Shown one piece after another: positions 1 through 7,925 of a stretch of DNA of 16,527 nucleotides. Position 1 is the first letter of the stretch; every line of letters begins with the position of its first letter. The DNA comes from Podila epigama (lineage: Eukaryota > Mortierellomycota > Mortierellomycetes > Mortierellales > Mortierellaceae), in contig JAAAVE010000378.1 in assembly GCA_015679605.1 (NCBI GenBank), forward strand, positions 4,379-20,905, written 5' to 3'. A program made the position numbers and the translations under genes. The notes beneath the pieces are model-generated. The model was not told the origin of the DNA and ran no database searches. It saw only the letters and a list, made by a program, of their open reading frames with translations.

Positions 1-33
1 AAAAAAAAAAAAAAGTAAAGAAAGATGACTTAC

Positions 34-1122
34 AGCGTGGAATCCACCTCGTGCAGCTACTTCCTTTCGTAGACGGAAGAGATCGATGGGACGTTTGTCG
101 AGGTGCGGGATCTTGTAGACAGGATAGCCTTGTTGACGGTGGAACTTGTAGAGCTGCTCAAGGTAGTTGAGATTTGTTCTCGTCTCGCCCTCCATCGAGT
201 TGAGTTTTTGAATTCTGGTCTTGAAACGGAACACCTATTTTGTACAAACACAAACACACGCAAACACACACCATTTCAAAAACATGCAAAAAACATGCAC
301 AGACACAGACAGACACCAACGTACACAAGCAAGAAAAGAAGGGGTTTAGTCAGTGGGTTGGTTAATCAGAATAGAGTGAGCAAAGGGCTTTGAATAAAAA
401 GTCCCTGTTTTGAGCCAGGGCTCTGCCAAAAAAGAAGACGAGGCAGAAAATGAAGAAAGAGAAGAGGAAAAGGTAGACCCACACACACACATTTATAAAA
501 AAAAAAAAGAGTGTGGACATCACCGATAGCATTGACAGCACCAACCATTGAGAGTAGAGTATATTTATACACAAAGAATTGGTATCTACCCAAGGACCCA
601 AGGCGGTGAGTGCATTGCGTGGGCGTTGTAGTGGACAATGGATGTGGTGCAGAGGATGGCGAGAACAAAGGTGAGACCTGCCTGCTTTGTGCATCCGGCG
701 TGTTGTTGCACATGAAGCACTACAGAACAATGCGAATGACTAGGGTACACACAAACATTTACACACACATACCAAGGAGTAAAGTGTGAATAGGAAACAT
801 GTACGCCAGACCCACAGTGTGCATTGTCAAAATGGACCACACACTATCAGATTTCAAAAGCACAAGAGAGAGTGTGTGGAGTGGCATTCATGTCATGCCA
901 TGTCCATTGTACCCACTTTTCCCTTGTCCATCAAATATGTAGTCATAATCTCATGCACCCATCCCACCTAGCCAGCCCCCCCCCCCCCCCCACGATATGC
1001 ATCTCGCTACCCGACACCTTTCCAGTCATCTTTTTCAAGTGTGAAAATGACGAGATGGGGTGATTGAAAAAGGATGGATAATGACCACCCTACCAGACTA
1101 TGGCCATTATAGCAAGAGGATA

Positions 1123-1164
<42 letters not shown>

Positions 1165-1671
1165 AACACATTTACAAATGTAAATATGTCTATACACCTC
1201 AAAAGAGAGACATAGAGACAGACAGTAAGAGAGTATTACCTCGGTGTCGAGCGAAAAGGGAGGCTTCCATCCTTTGGGAGGGATGATTTTGCAGATGCCA
1301 GCCTGCTCTGCCTCTGTGCGGATGGACTCGATGTACTTGAGTGGCTCGAGGAACTCGGCTGCTGTCGGGTAGTAAGTGGGAGCATCATGAAGACCAAAGA
1401 TGCGGGTGGGCACGGTGGGAGCAGGTGGATCTGGGGGGGATGTGGTTTGGACGGTGGAGAGGTCGAGGGCAGGCGACTTGATGATAGGAGTGGTAGTGTT
1501 ATCTTTGATAGTATTATTGTGATGGTTATTGTTGGAGTTGTTGTTCAGATGGATTCCCTGTAGATGGTCGATACCGTTGGCAAGGTCCTGCTCGACCATA
1601 TTTTTGGAGAGGGATTTTTCGAGGGTTGGTTTGGCTGTCCTGAGCCTGGTGCTCTTCATTGATTTCATCAT
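34..1671 (-). CDS. KDM5: KDM5/JARID1-type histone demethylase, N-terminal part (JmjN + ARID)
   Basis: Partial gene. Exons are 1671-1240 (144 codons) and 234-34 (67 codons). A donor GTAAGT follows at 33-28, so the gene continues past the left edge. The start is the first of two adjacent ATGs; an in-frame TAA lies at 1680-1678. Residues 1-90 are low complexity with an Asn/His run (about 43-53). Residues 91-144 form a JmjN domain (GICKIIPPKGWKPPF, typical of the family). Residues 145-211 match the start of an ARID DNA-binding domain (TRIQKLNSMEGETR, LEQLYKFHRQQG, ending in GGFHA). JmjN directly followed by ARID is the order of KDM5/JARID1/Lid2 proteins, nuclear enzymes that remove methyl groups from histone H3 lysine 4. 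The catalytic JmjC domain and PHD fingers would lie beyond the window, so activity cannot be judged. An Ecm5-like paralogue without activity is an alternative. Confidence 0.88.
976..991. repeat. Homopolymer C16 in the KDM5 intron
   Basis: An uninterrupted run of 16 C on the plus strand (G on the transcribed strand) lies inside the 1005-bp KDM5 intron. Confidence 0.95.
1125..1164. repeat. Compound microsatellite (CA)13(TA)7
   Basis: Thirteen CA units run directly into seven TA units. The tract lies in the KDM5 intron, about 75 bp from its 5' splice site at 1239. It is likely to be length-variable. Confidence 0.95.
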
Positions 1672-1948
1672 GAGGTGTTATAGTTGGGTCCAATTTGATC
1701 TAATGGACAGGAAATGGAGATGAAATTGTAAATTGTAAAATTGATTTGCGAAGCAGGAAGAAGAGAAGAGGGGTAGGTTGGAAGGAAGGGGGATGAATAG
1801 AGAAGGAAAGGGATGAAGAGTGAGAAGAAGAAGAAAAAGAAAAGAAAGAAACAAGAAATGATGAAAAAATAAAATAAAATAAACAATTTGCAGCAAAATA
1901 ATGAAAAAGATAAACCAGAAAAGAAAAAAAAATTGTGTATTTGAATGC

Positions 1949-1971
1949 GAGTGTGAGTGTGAGTGTGAGTG
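1949..1971. repeat. GAGTGT hexamer repeat, about 4 copies
   Basis: Three perfect GAGTGT units are followed by a partial fourth. The repeat lies in the divergent spacer, about 280 bp upstream of the KDM5 start. Confidence 0.9.
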
Positions 1972-2236
1972 GACAATGATGATGGAGGAAGGGACGGTGA
2001 ATGAATGGATGAATGATGCGTTCGTTGTTATGAATGGATACGAATGGGGGATGTGAATGGTGAATGGTGATATGGACATGGATACAAGTGTGAATGCGTG
2101 TATGTGGTGTGCATGTGTGATATGGACATGGATTTGGGCATGAGTGTGTTATAATTATTGTCCACCTTTTTTGTCTGCATGTGTGGGGGGATAAATAAAT
2201 AAGAAGGGGCATTTCATCACATCCTCTTTGTTCTTC

Positions 2237-2256
2237 TTTCTTTCTTTCTTTCTTTC
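2237..2256. repeat. (TTTC)5 tetranucleotide repeat
   Basis: Five perfect TTTC units lie in the pyrimidine-rich side of the spacer facing the BTB gene. Confidence 0.95.
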
Positions 2257-2477
2257 ATGTTCTCAATTAGCTTTTTCATCTGTTTTTTGCTCTTCTTTTC
2301 ATTCTGTTCATTAATAGCATTCTCATCTCATCATATCATCACATCCTCACTCTTTGTCATTTTACAGCAATGCATGTTCAGTAAGTACTTTACTCACATC
2401 CACTCGCATCCACTCACTGCACCCAATGCACCCTATGCACTCACTGTACTCACTCACTCACTTTGTGCTCACCCATT

Positions 2478-2496
2478 CACACACACACACACACAC
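2478..2496. repeat. CA dinucleotide repeat, about 9 units
   Basis: A run of CA units sits among CACTCA-type imperfect repeats upstream of the BTB gene. Confidence 0.9.
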
Positions 2497-2532
2497 TCAC
2501 TCATTCACGTTTTCACTCTTATGCACACCCCA

Positions 2533-2557
2533 CATTGACATTGACGTTGACATTGAC
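2533..2557. repeat. ATTGAC hexamer repeat, 4 copies
   Basis: Four tandem ATTGAC-type hexamers, one with an A-to-G change, lie in the BTB upstream region. Confidence 0.85.
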
Positions 2558-2596
2558 ATGCACATGCACTATGCACCACTCCTCGAGTCTCACCAT

Positions 2597-2620
2597 CCAT
2601 ATCCATATCCATATCCATAT
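2597..2620. repeat. CCATAT hexamer repeat, 4 perfect copies
   Basis: Four perfect CCATAT units occur about 350 bp upstream of the BTB start codon. No spacers are present, so this is a microsatellite and not a CRISPR-like array. Confidence 0.95.
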
Positions 2621-2970
2621 CCACAGCCACTCAAATCCTCTAGAAATTTCAGGCGTAGATCAACAAAAACGTTTGTCTCTCTGTCGGTCTGTCGGTCTGT
2701 CAGTGCGGGGTTGAGTGCGTTGCAAAAAAAGATAAAGCTGTCTGTGTCGCACAAAGAGCCACAAAAGTTGATCTCTTTCTCATCATCCATCCATCCACTC
2801 CTCACCTCCACTCCTCACATCACAACACATACATCCATCCATTCATCCACACATACATCACTCATCGCTTCATCACTTCACATCCATCACTCGTCATATC
2901 ACTTGTCATATCACCTCATATTCAAATCACATCTAATCACATCTAATCGCAGCTCATCCCACCTCACAAG

Positions 2971-5385
2971 ATGGAATTCTCATCATTCCTACCCTCGTTC
3001 CCCCCTTCGCGGTCAAACTCTCGAAGAGTCTCTGCCCTCACACTCTCTTCGCCTACCACCGCCACCTCGCCTGCACTCACACCTGAACCACCCGTGCCAG
3101 TGCCCACTCCCGTTCCCATGCCCCACCTCAGTGCCAGCCGTGTCCTCTTTGAGGAGGGTCTCTACAGCGATGTCACCGTCCACCTCTCCGTCCCATCCTC
3201 ATCCCTCAAAAGGTCCCTCCATCTTCACTCGCGTATCCTCGCCAAGGAGAGCGACCTCTTTGCCACCCTCCTTGCTGGCAAAACAGTCCCAACCGAAAAG
3301 TCTATTGTTCTTCGCATCAAGGCCAAGGCCAAGGCCAACACCAACACCAACACTAACACCAACACTAATACCATCACCACAAAGATCATCGACATTCAAT
3401 GCGTCGATCCATCAGAACTCTACGCCCTCGAGGCCACTCTTCGTCTCCTCTACACTGGCTCCTGGTGCTCCGACCGCGATTTCCAGACCCCCTCCCTCGA
3501 CGCTCGTCTCCGTCGCGGTATCGACGTCATGAGTCAAGCCGCAAGACTCGCCGTCAAGGGTACCACCACCGCCTTGCTCCAGGAAGAAATCACCTCCATG
3601 TGTAACAATCAACCTGAACTCCTCGAAAAAGTCTTCAAATCCCTCCGTCCCGAAGACCGCGAGGACGACCAGGCCATCCTCAAGTTTGACAGAGATGCCC
3701 TCCAGGTAATGTGTCGCGTCGCCATCACAAAGGTCGAAATCCGCGACCACTGTGAACTCGCCATCGCCCGTAACCTCTACGGCCCAAAAAAGTTTCGCGA
3801 CCTCCGCATGGCCGACGTCCAGCTCTCAGAGCTCAGATCAGGCTACCTCTTCCCACCAGGTGGTCAAGAGTCCATCTACCTCCTCAAGGGCGCTCCCTCA
3901 CTCCCCCTCCACCCTTGCAGAGCATCCAATGTCGAAGCCCTGCGCCACGTCGTCGACTACTACACCGCCTACAATTCACAACTGCCCCTGCGGAACCGTG
4001 ATTTTTACAGGATCCCTGAAGATGATGACGATGATGACGATGGCAAACGTGAACACGCTCACGCACAAAAGAACACCATCGAAGTCACTACCACCACTCA
4101 AAAAGGAACTGAACCTCAATCCACAAAACCAACATTCTATCGAATCTCATTCACCTCGGGCTTCCAGTGGCTTCTCGACCAAGTCATCAAAGTTCGTGCG
4201 CCCTTTGAGCTCATCATCCTCCTCCTTAGAGACGCCGTCGACGAGAACGCAGATCGACGCAACAACATCTATTTTGGCGAGTTTGCAACCGTCAATGATG
4301 GTGATATCTATCTCCAAGGCGTGACTTACATTGCAGATGGACTCCTCCATGCCTTCCAAGACCCTACCCTCGAAACCTTTCGCAACCCAGGCACCTCTGG
4401 CTCGCTTCTCAACATGATCTCGTACGGCATCAACTCTCTCACTGATCTCCCACCACTCCGTCCCAGACCCGAGTCTACTACCTCCACCCTCGATGCTGCT
4501 GCTGCTCTACAGTTACACCAAGACTATCCCGCTCTTGCCACCTTGGTCATGGAGTTCTTTTGGCAGATGCTCGAGCTGGCCTTGAAGAGACCTCATCACC
4601 TCGAGTTTGTACAGTTGCTGCTCGATTCCATCACCAGAATTGCGCCCTTGGCCCCATTCGAGGTCCTTGACCGAATCGAGGAGCGCTTGGCCGAGCTACT
4701 GGAAGAAACGCGCAAAAAGATTATGGAGCAAAGAGGCGATACCGAGGATGGTGACGACGACGACGACGACAATGCAAATGTCAAAAAAGGTGCTCATGAA
4801 GATTACGAGAGTGATCAAGAGAATGATGATGACAGAGCCGCCAGAGAAGAGGCCAAGGATAGACTCGAGGAAGAAATCAGGATCGGTAGAGAGCGGACCT
4901 ATTCCAACAACGTCAAAAGTGACTTTTCTAATAGCCAGTACGAAGACTTTGATGACCGCACTTCCCTTGTCAGCAGTGTCCTGTTGGCTTCCGAGCCTGC
5001 GCTTGCCAGCAAGGTTCCACCCGTCATGAAGACCCATGCTCAAGAGCCAGACGCTTCTTCTTTAACACAAGACGAGGACGAGCCAGAGCCAGAGTCAGAG
5101 CTTGAGCTAGAGCCCGAGATTGAGACGCCATGGATGAGGTGAGTCATTCTGTTTGTTGATGCCTTTTTTTATGCAATGGATGCAATGGATGAAATGGATG
5201 AAATGGGTGGAGTAGTCTTCTGTATGCTTGAACCTCGCATGAATAGAGTTAACTTACTTGTCCCGTCTACAATGCCATCTAGACCTGAGTACTTGCAGCC
5301 CTTGTGCCTACAGCTATTGACAAAGTTCCCTATGAACATTCAGTCATCCTTACTTTGGGCCATCCACGATCTCCAACTGTTGTAA
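2971..5385 (+). CDS. BTB/POZ-domain protein, about 756 aa
   Basis: Exons are 2971-5138 and 5283-5385, with a 144-bp intron (GTGAGT donor, TTAAC-like branch site near 5250, TCTAG acceptor). The start ATG has a purine at -3 (AAG ATG G), and an in-frame TAA stands at 2944. Residues 1-52 are Ser/Pro-rich and probably disordered. Residues about 57-165 are a BTB fold (LYSDVTVHL, then LHLHSRILAKESDLF, then ALEATLRLLYTGSW), interrupted by a Lys-Ala/Asn-Thr repeat at 117-134. BTB domains mediate dimerisation and cullin-3 or transcription-factor contacts. Residues 140-580 look helical and carry no domain I recognise. Asp runs stand at 351-357 and 595-600, and residues 600-720 are strongly charged. The last 33 residues come from exon 2 and are hydrophobic; this terminal exon is the least certain part. 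No MATH, Kelch or zinc-finger partner domain is visible, so the substrate or partner is unknown. Confidence 0.85.
3319..3372 (+). repeat. In-frame hexanucleotide repeats inside the BTB domain
   Basis: Three AAGGCC units (Lys-Ala) are followed by six AAC-ACC-type units (Asn-Thr, with synonymous AAT and ACT variants). They encode residues 117-134, between a beta strand and the LRLLYTG helix of the BTB fold. Confidence 0.93.
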
Positions 5386-5535
5386 AGAAGATACCCCCGT
5401 ACCGTGCACACATACTGTGATTAATTCTCGCGAGCACCATTTGATGACTTTCCTATCTCTCTCCTCTACTCTCTCCCACACATACGCGCATCCTCTAAAA
5501 AGTTATTTCTAATGTTAAAAGTACAGTTTGTTGTT
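5386..5535. other. Convergent 3' spacer between BTB and CDK11
   Basis: These 150 bp lie between two facing stop codons. They must hold both 3' UTRs and polyadenylation sites. The content is AT-rich and no gene is visible. Confidence 0.7.
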
Positions 5536-5540
5536 TTATT
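5535..5540 (-). terminator. AATAAA polyadenylation signal overlapping the CDK11 stop
   Basis: On the minus strand, the AATAAA hexamer overlaps the TAA stop codon at 5538-5536. A signal there would give a very short 3' UTR, which suits the tight convergent spacing. The assignment is inferred from the motif alone. Confidence 0.4.
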
Positions 5541-7531
5541 TTAATTTCAGTCTGAATGCTGTTGATTCTTGGTTGGCATAGTTGAAAAGGCCTCCCGACT
5601 CTTCTTCATCATAACCTTGGCCATGAACCGCTTGCGGTGCCGATGGTGACGCGGCCTTTTTTGCGCTCCTATATGCCATGGTGTGTTTACTTTGGTTAGT
5701 TTGACTTGGTAGGAAGGAAAAAAAAAGAAGACAAAGAAGACAAAAAGAGTCTAATGCTGACGAGCTATGAGCGCTTAAAATAACAAAAAAAAAAAAAAAA
5801 AACTTACTTTTCGCCCTTGGAGGGCCATGTTGGGAACATGGAAGGATGTTTTGGTGCAGGCGCCTCACTATCGTTATTCACATTCACATAGAGATGTTAG
5901 TATCCCACTCCACCAAGAAAACAAACATTGAGCAATACGACAGAGAAAGAAAAGACACGACACATTACGAAAAGTATGGATGCTTGAGAGCTTCTTCGGC
6001 CGTGATGCGTTTGTTGGGGTCATAGGTCAGCATCTTTGACATCAGGTCAAGACCATTCTCCGTGAGGTATGGAAGGCGTGTCCGGAGCAAATTATAAGGC
6101 TGTACAAAGTTTGGCACATGACTTGCCAGTGGCAACTTCGAGTATCCTGGCCAGATTTTGTCGTTGGGCATCCCAAGTAGCTTGAATATCTATATGGTAT
6201 ATATTTATACATTGACAAAATGCCCCAGTACACAGTCCACGTTTTTAGTCGTCTCTCCTTTACATCTGTACACAACAAAGGGTGCAAAAAAAATAATGTC
6301 TTCATGTTACCTTCTCCAATTGCTCAGCCTCGCTCTTCCCTGGCAAAAGTGGTTCATTGTTGACAAACTCTGCAAAGATGCATCCTATTGACCACATATC
6401 GATCGCTGTTGTGTAGTGCTTGGACCCTAGCAACAATTCTGGTGCTCTAATGGAAAGATTTCGCAAATTCGCATATATGCATGAGTGACGAGATCCCACA
6501 AGTATCCAAATACATGATCGATTCTTCTCACTCTCACCTGTACCAAAGAGTGACAACTGGTTGCGTCATCACTCCTTGTGGTTCGCCATATCGTCTAGCC
6601 AGACCAAAGTCTGCCACTTTGATTTCTCCTTGATTGTTCAACAGCAAGTTAGATGTCTTCAGATCACGATGTAGGATCCAGTTTTCGTGCAGCAATTCCG
6701 TCGCAGAAAGGAGTTGGAGCATCAACGTTTTCACTTCTGACTGGAGGAATGGCGCACGCATATTGCTCATGAGCTCCTTTAGATCATGCTCAATGAAATC
6801 CATCACGATAAAAATTCTAGCAAACGGTGAAAAGAGTCAGTGTTGATGTCTTTCGATGATCATACACTTCGTATCCCTTCTCCCTCCTAATCAAAAACAT
6901 AAAGTCCATCTTACTGGGTCAAGGTATCACCCACCACGATCTCGCGAACATTCACGATATGAGGGTGTTTGGCCAATAGAAGAGTGTACACTTCGCGCAA
7001 ACTGGTAATTGGAAATCCATTTCGTTCCTGATCCAGCTTCAGTTTCTTTAGTGCCACAATCTCACCCGTCAACCGATCCCTTGCACGGTACACAACTCCG
7101 TAGGAACCCTCTGCAAGCCTGTTGAGTTTCTCATAGTTCTCCACACTGCGACAGCCCGCAAGGACAGGATGCTCAGGCTGATGTGGCACCTCGACCTGAT
7201 AAGCATGTGAGGTTTGGTGTACTTCAGGTCGATTCTCTTGCCGTGGCAAGGGTTCTTCCTGGTTCAAGGATTGTTCCGACTGTGTGTTCCGATGGTGATC
7301 TTGGTGTGATGATTGAGAGTGGCTGTCATTCTCTTGAGCGGAGGATCGTAGAGTGACAGCAGGTTGTAGTGTTCCAGAGGACGGTGTCGGGGTGCCGCTT
7401 CCTTCACGGAATGCTGGCGAATCCTTTGAGCGTTTGAATCGTTTTTCGCGTTTCCGTTTCAGCTGCCTCTGCCGTTCCTCTTCTTCGTCACTAGAAGCCT
7501 CCCGGGCCCATTTTGATGCAGCTGCGTCCAT
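5536..7531 (-). CDS. CDK11: Cyclin-dependent kinase 11 (PITSLRE kinase), 481 aa
   Basis: Six exons: 7531-6915, 6816-6538, 6446-6311, 6189-5969, 5867-5808 and 5668-5536. The introns are 91-139 bp. Summed coding length is 1446 nt. An in-frame TGA precedes the start. Residues 1-125 are charged and disordered ([17 protein letters not shown], probably nuclear). The kinase domain starts near 133, with glycine loop [10 protein letters not shown] (141-150), catalytic K162 in VALKK, the literal PITSLRE helix (174-180), HRD (255-257), DFG (275-277), a T-loop ending [11 protein letters not shown], and [11 protein letters not shown]. The tail keeps the CDK11-type HPSMFPTWP segment. The PITSLRE motif replaces PSTAIRE and names the family. 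CDK11 with cyclin L acts in pre-mRNA splicing, transcription and mitosis; in yeasts it is tied to Mediator. The protein is shorter than animal CDK11 because its N-terminal region is reduced. The last intron has two usable in-frame acceptors. Confidence 0.95.
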
Positions 7532-7925
7532 GTAGGTGATGAATCAGTAGATTAAAGTGAAGGTTTGCTGTTTAATGGTGAATTCACCTTGTACCCATGG
7601 TTTTTCTTTTTGTGTCTCAAGTCTTCCAAAGATTCATTGCCGCAAGCCACCAATTCTGCTTCCTTTTTCACCAGAGCAAACCTTGTCCTCCATTAACTGT
7701 CCGTTCATCCTTCACCGTGATTCCTTCGACTCGTCCCACATTCATTCCTCCTATTTCGTCCTGCATAGAAAGATAACCAACTACTGCACAATACAAGCCT
7801 TCTTTATTTTGCCTAGACTGGCAAGGCTTTCCCCTCACTCACCTTCTCTCGTTTTCGTCAGTCGGACCCAGTAGTCGCGTCCAAGAGAAAAAACCACGCG
7901 TTTTTTTTTTTAAAAAGAAATCCTC
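7532..7925. promoter_or_regulatory. Bidirectional promoter between CDK11 and the PP2C gene
   Basis: These 394 bp separate the two divergent start codons. The plus strand is pyrimidine-rich. A CCAAT pentamer occurs in CCACCAATTC near 7646-7655. An ACGCGT hexamer (MluI cell-cycle box type) lies at 7896-7901, 24 bp before the PP2C start codon. CGCGT at 7876-7880 and ACGCG at 7896-7900 form an inverted pair. These motifs are short, and their function is inferred. Confidence 0.55.

Larger units (their letters stand above)
1672..2970. promoter_or_regulatory. Divergent spacer / promoters of the KDM5 and BTB genes
   Basis: These 1299 bp separate two divergently transcribed starts, so both promoters must lie here. 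I see no convincing gene. The open frames on both strands are Ser/His/Thr/Phe-rich translations of simple repeats. The plus strand is purine-rich at about 1740-1930 and pyrimidine-rich from about 2220, which suggests separate promoter-proximal tracts for the two genes. Tandem repeats occur throughout and are listed separately. A short stretch at 2361-2386 looks like a tiny exon with both splice signals (see findings). Confidence 0.6.

Noticed and set aside
586-840. Possible coding exon inside the KDM5 intron (minus strand)
   Set aside because: JmjN and ARID join in phase 0 without it, as in the family. The translated sequence is Cys/His-rich with no resemblance to KDM5, though RNA data could still show a minor exon.
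1668-2212. Overlapping minus-strand open frames rich in Phe, Ser and His
   Set aside because: Three frames are open at once over purine-rich repeats, a sign of low complexity and not of coding. No family character is seen.
2597-2620. CRISPR-like or short-spaced array
   Set aside because: The CCATAT units are contiguous with no spacers, and the genome is eukaryotic. It is a plain microsatellite.
2354-3532. Long plus-strand open frame (392 codons), His/Ser/Pro-rich
   Set aside because: It is a translation of the spacer microsatellites running into the wrong frame of the BTB gene. It has no domain and its composition follows the repeats.
5176-5385. Small separate gene (69 codons) after the BTB gene
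   Set aside because: Its N-terminal part translates a GATGGAATG-like repeat inside the intron. The last 34 codons fit better as the terminal BTB exon, with good splice signals.
7255-7285. tRNA-like GGTTCAAGG element
   Set aside because: It lies within the CDK11 first exon, and no cloverleaf arms can be paired around it.
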